Part shown: positions 6,868-11,011 of the stretch, in pieces
Numbering within the stretch: position 1 is the first letter of the stretch
Layout of the letters: every line of letters starts with the position of its first letter
Assembly (NCBI GenBank): GCA_008636095.1
Contig: VSJD01000255.1
Coordinates: forward strand, 1-11,011
Length of the DNA: 11,011 nt
Direction: 5' to 3'
Origin: Kiritimatiellota bacterium
GTDB taxonomy: Bacteria; Verrucomicrobiota; Kiritimatiellia; JAAZAB01
The notes under the pieces: model-generated
Database searches by the model: none
What the model saw: the letters and a program-made list of their open reading frames with translations, nothing else
What the model was told of the DNA's origin: nothing
Program-made: the position numbers and the translations under genes

Positions 6868-7926
6868 CTACGGGTATTTCCCCGGCTGGTTAAGGCCGGT
6901 TTTTTCCGGAAGGCCAAAGAGCAGGTTCATGTTCTGAAGAGCTGACCCGGCCTGGCCTTTTATCAGGTTGTCAATGTGCGAGATCACCCGTAATTTATTG
7001 GTGCGCGCATCCACATCCACAATCAAGTTGCAGTAATTGGTGCCCCGCACATGGGCGCTCCCAATGCCGGCCTCGCGGTTGAACAGGCGGACGAACCCGC
7101 CTGCCGGATAGAAAGCCTGGTAGGCCGCCTGCACGTCCGCCGGCTTCACTCCGGGCATCAGTTCGCCATAGAGCGACGACATGATGCCCCGGCAAACCGG
7201 CACAACCTGGGCAGTGAAGGTGACCCGCAGGGTCTGGCCGGATTGCAGGCCCAGTTCCCGCTCAATCTCACAGACATGCTGATGGCCCGCCAGCTTATAG
7301 GCATTCATGTGATCGTAGCGCGCCGGATAGTGGAAGAGGGCGCTGGGTTTCTTGCCGGCGCCGGAGACCCCTGTCTTGCAATCACAAATCAGACTATCCA
7401 GCCGCACAAGACCGCATTTGACAGCCGGCACCAGGCCCAGGATACAACTGACGGCAAAACAACCCGGGTTGCCCACCACCCGCGTTTTGCCGGTCAATGC
7501 CTGCCGATGCAATTCAGCCAAGCCATAGACCGCCTCCGCCAGCAACTGTGGCGAGGCATGCTTCTGATCTTTGCCGATCCGCGTGGCGTAATCGGCGTAA
7601 CTTTCGGGAGTATTGAACCGGAAGTCGCCGCTGTAATCAATTACCTTGGCGCCGGAAGCCAGTTCCGCGGGGGCCAGTTTCATGCCGACCCCGTCCGGGG
7701 TAGCCATAAACGTAACATCCACCTGTTCGCTGGCCTTCACGTCCGATGCCGCCGTGATCGGCATATCGCAAAACCCGGTCAAATGCGGATATAGACTACT
7801 GATGGGCAAGCCCACGCTTTCAACATCCACCAGGCAGGCGATCTTCGCCTCCGGATGGCCCAGCAACAGTTCGATGATCCCAACCCCGCCGTATCCACCC
7901 GCACCGACAATTTTTGCTCTAATCAT
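6868..7926 (-). CDS. argC: N-acetyl-gamma-glutamyl-phosphate reductase
   Basis: A 352-residue protein. It catalyses the NADPH-dependent reduction of N-acetyl-glutamyl phosphate to the semialdehyde, the third step of arginine synthesis, in the cytoplasm. Visible: the N-terminal nucleotide loop VGAGGYGG (7-14), FMATPDGVGMKLAP (73-86), IDYSGDFR (96-103), catalytic cysteine in VGNPGCF (Cys156), KTGVSGAGKKP (184-194), and the histidine motif KLAGHQHVCEIE (211-222, with H217 the likely base). The length matches the long ArgC type. The start is ATG 7926 with ribosome-binding site AAGGA 7 bp upstream. No other arginine gene is in the window. It diverges from the epimerase gene and is followed by the Mur-like gene after 174 bp. 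Confidence 0.95.
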   Translation of the reverse strand: MIRAKIVGAGGYGGVGIIELLLGHPEAKIACLVDVESVGLPISSLYPHLTGFCDMPITAASDVKASEQVDVTFMATPDGVGMKLAPAELASGAKVIDYSGDFRFNTPESYADYATRIGKDQKHASPQLLAEAVYGLAELHRQALTGKTRVVGNPGCFAVSCILGLVPAVKCGLVRLDSLICDCKTGVSGAGKKPSALFHYPARYDHMNAYKLAGHQHVCEIERELGLQSGQTLRVTFTAQVVPVCRGIMSSLYGELMPGVKPADVQAAYQAFYPAGGFVRLFNREAGIGSAHVRGTNYCNLIVDVDARTNKLRVISHIDNLIKGQAGSALQNMNLLFGLPEKTGLNQPGKYP

Positions 7927-7948
7927 TTTCTGTTCCTTTTATTATTTC

Positions 7949-7976
7949 GTGCCGTGCATACAAGTGCCGAGCATAC
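7949..7976 (+). repeat. 15-bp-period direct repeat in the argC / epimerase intergenic region
   Basis: GTGCCGTGCATAC (7949-7961) and GTGCCGAGCATAC (7964-7976) differ at one base and are offset by 15 bp. They lie between the divergent genes, just upstream of the predicted promoter of the epimerase gene. They could be a tandem regulator site or a decayed duplication. Confidence 0.55.
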
Positions 7977-7978
7977 CG

Positions 7979-8008
7979 TTGACAAACCATAGACGTGTTG
8001 CTATGGTT
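7979..8008 (+). promoter_or_regulatory. Predicted promoter with overlapping operator-like palindrome
   Basis: A perfect TTGACA (7979-7984) is followed after 17 bp by TATGGT (8002-8007, 4 of 6 matches to TATAAT). The perfect inverted repeat AACCATAG (7985-7992) / CTATGGTT (8001-8008), with an 8-bp gap, covers the spacer and the -10 box. That is where a repressor would block the polymerase. Transcription would start near 8014, leaving about 5 nt before ATG 8019, so the mRNA would be nearly leaderless. This fits the lack of a ribosome-binding site there. Confidence 0.5.
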
Positions 8009-8018
8009 ATGTTCCTTT

Positions 8019-8969
8019 ATGAGCGCCACCGTTGCAACAAAAAAAATATTGGTAACCGGCGCCGCCGGTTACATTGGCTCCGTGCTCGTGCCGGAACTGC
8101 TCCGGCGCGGTCATGCGGTCACAGCCGTTGATAATTTCATGTATCACCAAACCTCGCTCCTGGATTGCTGCCAGGCAGAGGCCCTGACCCTGGTGCGTGG
8201 CGACGTGCGGGATATGGAGTTGATGCGCCGCCTGCTGGCCGGCGCCGATGCGGTCATCCCGTTGGCCTGCCTGGTCGGTGCGCCGGTTTGCGCGCAAAAA
8301 CCACCGGAGGCGCGCAGCATCAACCTGGACGCAATCAAGGCGCTCATAGACATGAGCAGTCGGCACCAGGCATTCATTCTCCCGATCACGAACAGCGGTT
8401 ATGGACTCGGCAAGACCGGCCTGTGCACGGAAGAATCACCCTTGCGGCCCGTCTCGTTATACGGCCGGTTGAAGGTTGAGCTGGAGCAACACCTGTTGAA
8501 CTCCGGACATGCCGTCTCGTTACGACTGGCCACGGCCTTCGGCATCAGCCCGCGCATGCGGCTGGATTTACTGGTCAATGACTTCACGTATCGCGCCGTG
8601 ACGGACCGTTTTGTCGTGCTGTTCGAAGCCCATTTCAAGCGCAATTACATTCATGTGCGCGACGTTGCGCGGGCGTTTATGCACGCGTTTGACAATTTCG
8701 ATCGCATGAAGAACGAGCCGTATAACGTGGGCTTGAGCGATGCCAACCTCTCCAAGATGGAATTATGCCTGGAAATCAAAAAGCAGGTTCCCGCCTTTAC
8801 GATCATGGAAGCGCCTATCGGCCAGGATCCCGATCAGCGCAATTACATGGTCAGCAACGCCAAGATTGAAGCCACCGGCTTCGAACCGCAATGGTCCCTG
8901 CCCAAAGGCATCGCCGAACTGATCAAGGGCTACCAGATCGTCCAGCGCCGGCAATTTTCCAACGTGTAA
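8019..8969 (+). CDS. NAD-dependent epimerase/dehydratase (extended SDR) of sugar nucleotides
   Basis: 316 residues. The Rossmann loop VTGAAGYIGS is at 12-21, followed by an acidic residue after the second strand (VDNF, 37-40), which suggests NAD rather than NADP. The catalytic Tyr-Lys pair is in SLYGRLK (Y148, K152), and TNSGYG (124-129) supplies the partner Ser/Thr position. NYIHVRDVARAF (209-220) and EPYNVG (233-238) are typical of sugar-nucleotide epimerases and dehydratases. The exact reaction cannot be read from the sequence. Its neighbour is an HddC-like nucleotidyltransferase 63 bp downstream, so a role in the same activated-sugar pathway is likely. The start is ATG 8019; an in-frame GTG at 7995 would lie inside the predicted promoter spacer. 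No Shine-Dalgarno sequence is present. Confidence 0.88.
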   Translation: MSATVATKKILVTGAAGYIGSVLVPELLRRGHAVTAVDNFMYHQTSLLDCCQAEALTLVRGDVRDMELMRRLLAGADAVIPLACLVGAPVCAQKPPEARSINLDAIKALIDMSSRHQAFILPITNSGYGLGKTGLCTEESPLRPVSLYGRLKVELEQHLLNSGHAVSLRLATAFGISPRMRLDLLVNDFTYRAVTDRFVVLFEAHFKRNYIHVRDVARAFMHAFDNFDRMKNEPYNVGLSDANLSKMELCLEIKKQVPAFTIMEAPIGQDPDQRNYMVSNAKIEATGFEPQWSLPKGIAELIKGYQIVQRRQFSNV

Positions 8970-8998
8970 GGAAAACACGTGTGTTCTAATCTTTTACT

Positions 8999-9033
8999 CC
9001 GATCTCTGATCTCTGACTTCTGACCTCTGATTA
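8999..9033 (+). repeat. Heptad repeat running into the start codon of the nucleotidyltransferase gene
   Basis: Five 7-bp units: CCGATCT, CTGATCT, CTGACTT, CTGACCT, CTGATTA. The last A is the A of the ATG at 9033. The reverse complement of these units (AGATCAG-like) matches the AATCAGA heptads before rpsU, so this is the same family in the opposite orientation. No Shine-Dalgarno sequence is present. Confidence 0.85.
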
Positions 9034-9950
9034 TGCAGGCAATCATCTTACTGGGCGGCAAAGGAACAAGGTTGCAGGGATTATATCCTGACCGACCGAA
9101 AGCGCTGGTGCCGATCGCCGGACGTCCATTTCTACAATGTCAATTGGAATGGCTGGCGCGGCATGGCATTCGCGACGCCCATCTGGCCGCCGGCTATAAG
9201 GCCCAAGTTGTCCGCGATTGGGCGTCCACCGCTATGCAAGGCGGCGCAATCACAGTTTCAGCCGAACCGCATCCTCTGGGCACCGGGGGCGGCCTGAAAT
9301 ACGTGGAACCGTTTATTCGCACAGACCCCTTCCTGATTCTGAACGGGGACAGCTTCCTGCCAAACCTGGATTTTCAAGCCCTGGTGGATAACGGCCAAAC
9401 GCCCGGCACGCTCATTACCCTGGCTATAACCCGGATTGAATCAGCGGGCCGTTACGGTACCGTGGAATTCGATGCCCGGAAACGCGTGACCGCCTTCCGT
9501 GAAGCATCTCGCGGCGACAAGCTACGGGGCAACCTGCTCCGCCGTAGTAGCCTTGGCTACGCAGGTCGAGTCTTTGCGGAACCCTGCGACTTGTCCGGCG
9601 AAGCCTTGGCAAAGACGGAAGCCAGTACCGCCATTCCTGCCGATAGTAACCTCCGTCGCCAAGGCTATGGAGGTCAAGAGTCAAAGGGCTTCTTGGCGAA
9701 GAAGGGAGAAACGGCCGCGCATACCGGCGGCTGGATCAATGGCGGCGTATATCTGGCCCACCAAGCCCTGTTGAACCACATCGAAACCGATAAAAACCTG
9801 TCCCTGGAAACCGATATTTTCCCCGCCTTGTGCGCCGGGGACCAACTGCGCGTGTTTCCCGCCGAGCCCCCGCTCCTGGATATGGGCACACCGGATGGAA
9901 TCCAGGCCATGGAACGCTATCTAAGGAACCCGGCAACGCATTTGGCGTAG
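9033..9950 (+). CDS. HddC-like sugar-1-phosphate nucleotidyltransferase carrying an internal insertion
   Basis: 305 residues of the NTP_transferase family. The N-terminal signature LLGGKGTRLQ (6-15) with DRPKALVPIAGRPF (20-33) binds the nucleotide, and K23 is the conserved lysine. LGTGGG (82-87), LNGDS (103-107, with the metal-binding Asp106), RYGTVEFD (140-147) and GWINGGVYL (233-241) follow. The order and spacing resemble D-glycero-D-manno-heptose 1-phosphate guanylyltransferase (HddC) and its relatives. Related proteins are about 240 residues and go from the FRE motif (155-157) almost directly to GWINGG. Here about 65-70 residues (roughly 159-228) intervene, encoded by repeat-rich DNA (see the REP-like entry). 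Whether the enzyme tolerates this is unknown. The nucleotide (GTP, CTP or dTTP) is not certain. Confidence 0.85.
   Translation: MQAIILLGGKGTRLQGLYPDRPKALVPIAGRPFLQCQLEWLARHGIRDAHLAAGYKAQVVRDWASTAMQGGAITVSAEPHPLGTGGGLKYVEPFIRTDPFLILNGDSFLPNLDFQALVDNGQTPGTLITLAITRIESAGRYGTVEFDARKRVTAFREASRGDKLRGNLLRRSSLGYAGRVFAEPCDLSGEALAKTEASTAIPADSNLRRQGYGGQESKGFLAKKGETAAHTGGWINGGVYLAHQALLNHIETDKNLSLETDIFPALCAGDQLRVFPAEPPLLDMGTPDGIQAMERYLRNPATHLA
9510..9715 (+). mobile_element. REP/REPIN-like palindromic insertion inside the nucleotidyltransferase gene
   Basis: The extra segment of the gene holds several related palindromes with the core CCTTGGC. Copy 1 (9547-9566) starts GTAGCCTTGGCTAC and is followed by GCAGGT. 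Copy 2 (9601-9621) has AGCCTTGGC, a 3-bp AAA, then GACGGA. Copy 3 (9649-9674) is inverted: ACCTCC and GGAGGT form the outer arms around GTCGCCAAGGCTAT. A further hairpin CTTCTT-GGCG-AAGAAG is at 9689-9704. The inverse of copy 3 matches copy 1 at 17 of 19 positions over 9548-9566. Two inverted palindromes about 80 bp apart are the layout of a REPIN. The reading frame stays open through it (RRQGYGGQ is encoded by copy 3). Boundaries are approximate; no transposase is in the window. Confidence 0.6.
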
Positions 9951-10046
9951 CCACGCTGGATCAAGCAGTCTATTGTCGGTTGTCTGCGTTCGATGCGCGG
10001 GTTCGACCGTGAGAAGGCAGAGCACTGCCGTCAAAAGAACAAGTGC
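9951..10046. other. Gap after the nucleotidyltransferase; possible read-through tail of the small minus-strand ORF
   Basis: No independent gene is seen. On the minus strand the frame of the small ORF stays open after its TGA through this stretch and stops at TAG (9923-9921), inside the nucleotidyltransferase 3' end. A short hairpin GGCAG-AGCA-CTGCC occurs at 10016-10029. Confidence 0.4.
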
Positions 10047-10208
10047 TCATGCCAGGAAAATCAACTTATTTGTCTGCCGCTCCATCTTGTCCGCAGACTC
10101 CGCTTGTTCTTCGGAAATGGCGGCAATGACATCTATCGCATAAACGGTATCAACCTTGGTGGCGTTATTATGCAGTTTAGAAATAAGGTCTTGAACTTTC
10201 TTGCTCAT
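10047..10208 (-). CDS. Small hypothetical protein, membrane anchor probably cut by an in-frame TGA
   Basis: 53 residues from ATG 10208, a polar coiled-coil-like N-terminus (VQDLISKLHNN) ending MERQTNKLIFLA. It stops at TGA (10049-10047). The in-frame codons after the TGA read ALVLLTAVLCLLTVEP, so the stop falls in the middle of a clear hydrophobic helix. In small proteins of this appearance that I recall, a tryptophan often occupies this place (the LTW-like pattern), so TGA may have been TGG. The longer reading to 10262 would translate half of the adjacent hairpin and is unlikely. The ORF starts 14 bp after the GTT of the attC-like site; only a weak CGGAAA precedes the start. It is either a truncated gene, a soluble short product, or a sequence error. 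Function unknown. Confidence 0.45.
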   Translation of the reverse strand: MSKKVQDLISKLHNNATKVDTVYAIDVIAAISEEQAESADKMERQTNKLIFLA

Positions 10209-10220
10209 GTTTTCCGTGTT

Positions 10221-10290
10221 TTCCAACGTTACGCGGCACCTGCGTTTTTGCCGCCTCGGCAAAAACGCAAGGTGTCCGCGCTGGTTCGGC
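10221..10290 (-). other. attC-like bulged hairpin between two minus-strand ORFs
   Basis: A 22-bp stem spans 10232-10280. CGCGG (10232-10236) pairs with CCGCG (10276-10280), CACCT (10237-10241) with AGGTG (10270-10274), and GCGTTTTTGCCG (10242-10253) with CGGCAAAAACGC (10257-10268), around a CCT loop. T10275 and A10269 are single unpaired bases on one arm. Outside the stem are short unpaired spacers (4 and 3 nt), then an AAC/GTT pair (10225-10227 with 10284-10286). Read on the minus strand this gives GCCGAAC, spacer, bulged stem, spacer, GTTGGAA: the architecture of an integron attC site with extrahelical bases on the 5' arm. The outer boxes deviate from RYYYAAC/GTTRRRY at one position each. 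The stop of the upstream ORF is 3 bp away. The alternative is a REP-like hairpin; with no T-run on either side it is not a typical terminator. Confidence 0.45.
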
Positions 10291-10960
10291 TCGCTATTTG
10301 TAGGATGGCTCCTCGCTTCTGCTTATGAAATGTTGATCTAAGGAAGACCAGTATACCGTATCTCGCGATAAGTATTGATCAGGTGCCTCTCCAAGCATAC
10401 CAGAATACGTCAGGTGTGTGGTTGTTTCGAAATAGTTTGAAGAGTTTGTCGCCGCGGAATACAACTCCTCAGACAAACCCAAGGTCAGCGTTCGCGTTGA
10501 GTCTTTCGCGAGGGCTGTGGTCGCCAGAGGTGCGATCCCAATTGTCTTTCCATTCAGCTTGACATCAAATGTGCCTTTGAGATGTGTTGCGGGGATATCT
10601 GAGATATTCACCAGGTGCGTCTTAACCGATCGCGGCGAAGTCTTGCCCGTCTTATCTCCTGCAGGCCCAGAAAATTCATAGCTCCCAATGACAATGAGAG
10701 GGCGGTTGCGCAGTGTGAATTCCTTTTCTTGCAGTTCAACCGACTTGCTCGATAGACTGAGCGAAGTAACAGCGACACTAACTGCCTTCTGAGTTTGTCT
10801 GAGAGAAATGCCGCCTACGATGATGGCGACTACAACACTGACCACTCCAGCAGTCTCGTACAAAGGCTGCCATTTGGCTAGATGTCGGAGAAGCCACGGT
10901 TGGCCATTTCGGCCACTATCCTTGGGTTCTGCGCACATGCTTTGATCTCCTATGACGAAC
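10284..10960 (-). mobile_element. Putative integron gene cassette (one ORF plus attC-like ends)
   Basis: On the minus strand the order is GTTCGTC (10960-10954), 15 bp, ATG 10938, ORF, TAG 10296-10294, 3 bp, GCCGAAC (10290-10284), hairpin. If the unit were a circle, GCCGAAC and GTTCGTC would be the two arms of its own site; they are complementary at 6 of 7 positions, as expected for a cassette. The ORF nearly fills the unit. Base composition is lower in G+C than in the core genes: the 60-bp blocks at 10321 and 10381 have 23 and 27 G/C against 39 in the block at 4621. There is no integrase in the window; it could lie beyond 11011. Confidence 0.35.
10294..10938 (-). CDS. Hypothetical membrane-anchored protein
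   Basis: 214 residues. After a polar N-terminus comes one strong transmembrane segment (about 29-46, AGVVSVVVAIIVGGISL), then a Ser/Gln-rich linker with coiled-coil character (50-75). A soluble domain follows from RNRPLIVIGSYEF (78-89) through HLVNISDIPATHLKGTFDV (108-126). The pattern NRP followed by N-x-x-x-x-PA is one I recall from many single-pass hypothetical proteins, often of accessory-genome origin; no function is known to me. The start is ATG 10938 with a clear AGGAG 8 bp upstream, unlike the sugar genes here. Its low G+C and the flanking attC-like hairpins suggest acquisition. Confidence 0.65.
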   Translation of the reverse strand: MCAEPKDSGRNGQPWLLRHLAKWQPLYETAGVVSVVVAIIVGGISLRQTQKAVSVAVTSLSLSSKSVELQEKEFTLRNRPLIVIGSYEFSGPAGDKTGKTSPRSVKTHLVNISDIPATHLKGTFDVKLNGKTIGIAPLATTALAKDSTRTLTLGLSEELYSAATNSSNYFETTTHLTYSGMLGEAPDQYLSRDTVYWSSLDQHFISRSEEPSYK

Positions 10961-11011
10961 GCAAAGCTCAGCCTGAGCCCGCCACAGGCGGGCGATAGGC
11001 TGAAGCGGTTT
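10954..11011 (-). other. Second attC-like hairpin (right edge of window)
   Basis: GCCCGCC (10977-10983) pairs with GGCGGGC (10987-10993) around ACA. Outside an asymmetric internal loop (GA / GAT), TCAGCCT (10968-10974) pairs with AGGCTGA (10997-11003). On the minus strand the extra unpaired base is on the 5' arm, as in the site at 10221-10290. AAC (11010-11008) and GTT (10960-10958) stand at the outer ends. The box GTTCGTC is one base off GTTRRRY; the opposite box runs out of the window and has A where a pyrimidine is expected. A REP-type repeat or simple hairpin is the alternative. Confidence 0.33.

Noticed and set aside
7051..7794. 247-residue plus-strand ORF
   Set aside because: It is antisense to argC, which has all catalytic motifs.
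7995..8018. GTG start for the epimerase gene
   Set aside because: It lies in the predicted promoter spacer and palindrome. ATG 8019 leaves a normal N-terminus before the Rossmann loop.
8962..8982. Hairpin and palindrome (ACGTGT/ACACGT) at the epimerase stop codon
   Set aside because: Only a 6-bp stem with no T-run; too weak to call a terminator or operator.
2043..9033. The short repeats as CRISPR arrays
   Set aside because: Units are only 7-8 bp with no unique spacers, and there are no cas genes.
9921..10046. A third attC-like site downstream of the small ORF
   Set aside because: AAC and GTT triplets are present, and AACGCA/TGCGTT can pair, but no bulged stem of suitable length forms and the stretch overlaps the nucleotidyltransferase gene.
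10047..10049. UGA recoded as tryptophan or glycine in this genome
   Set aside because: rmd ends at a TGA inside a regular ATGA overlap, and TGG is used normally throughout, so a genome-wide code change is not supported.
10209..10262. Longer N-terminus for the small minus-strand ORF (start at 10262)
   Set aside because: It would translate one arm of the bulged hairpin into an Arg-rich stretch. ATG 10208 opens a normal polar N-terminus.

Overview
The window looks like a metagenome-type contig from a Gram-negative bacterium of fairly high G+C. Evidence for Gram-negative: an OmpP1/FadL-like outer-membrane beta-barrel with a signal peptide, and sugar-nucleotide genes of the kind used for LPS or surface polysaccharide. 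Several features remind me of the PVC group (Verrucomicrobiota, Kiritimatiellota, Lentisphaerota, Planctomycetota) or Omnitrophota: short 7-8 bp degenerate tandem repeats in front of genes, the translated signature ENRKSKIEN at a protein N-terminus, a coding-sequence-embedded REP-like repeat translated as RRQGYGGQ, and many starts without a Shine-Dalgarno sequence. This placement comes from memory of such genomes and is only weakly supported.

Layout. 1-540: 3' part of a MoxR-type AAA+ ATPase. 604-1863: outer-membrane beta-barrel. 1901-2321: a self-contained rpsU unit (promoter, leader, 55-residue S21, terminator). 2335-5379: a plus-strand operon-like run of gmd, rmd and an LPG-synthase-TM/UPF0104 membrane protein; the last two overlap by ATGA. 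5311-7926: two minus-strand genes, argC followed by a MurC/Mpl-like ligase whose 3' end overlaps the membrane-protein gene by 69 bp. 8019-9950: an NAD-dependent epimerase/dehydratase and an HddC-like sugar-1-phosphate nucleotidyltransferase, divergent from argC across a 92-bp promoter region. 10047-10938: two lower-GC minus-strand accessory ORFs separated by a long bulged hairpin.

How the genes may work together. gmd plus rmd would turn GDP-mannose into GDP-D-rhamnose. The downstream membrane protein fits lipid or surface-glycan handling. The second sugar module (epimerase plus nucleotidyltransferase) suggests another activated sugar, perhaps a GDP-heptose-like one. ArgC (arginine synthesis) and the Mur-type ligase lie between the two sugar modules on the opposite strand.

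Most unusual points: (1) an integron-cassette-like unit at 10284-10960, an ORF bounded by two attC-like bulged hairpins in the same orientation; (2) a roughly 200-bp in-frame insertion packed with CCTTGGC-core palindromes (REP/REPIN-like) inside the nucleotidyltransferase; (3) a dispersed 7-8 bp repeat family at gene starts, including four perfect heptads inside the 5' coding end of the Mur-like gene, where copy-number change would shift the frame; (4) a small ORF whose predicted transmembrane helix is cut by an in-frame TGA.
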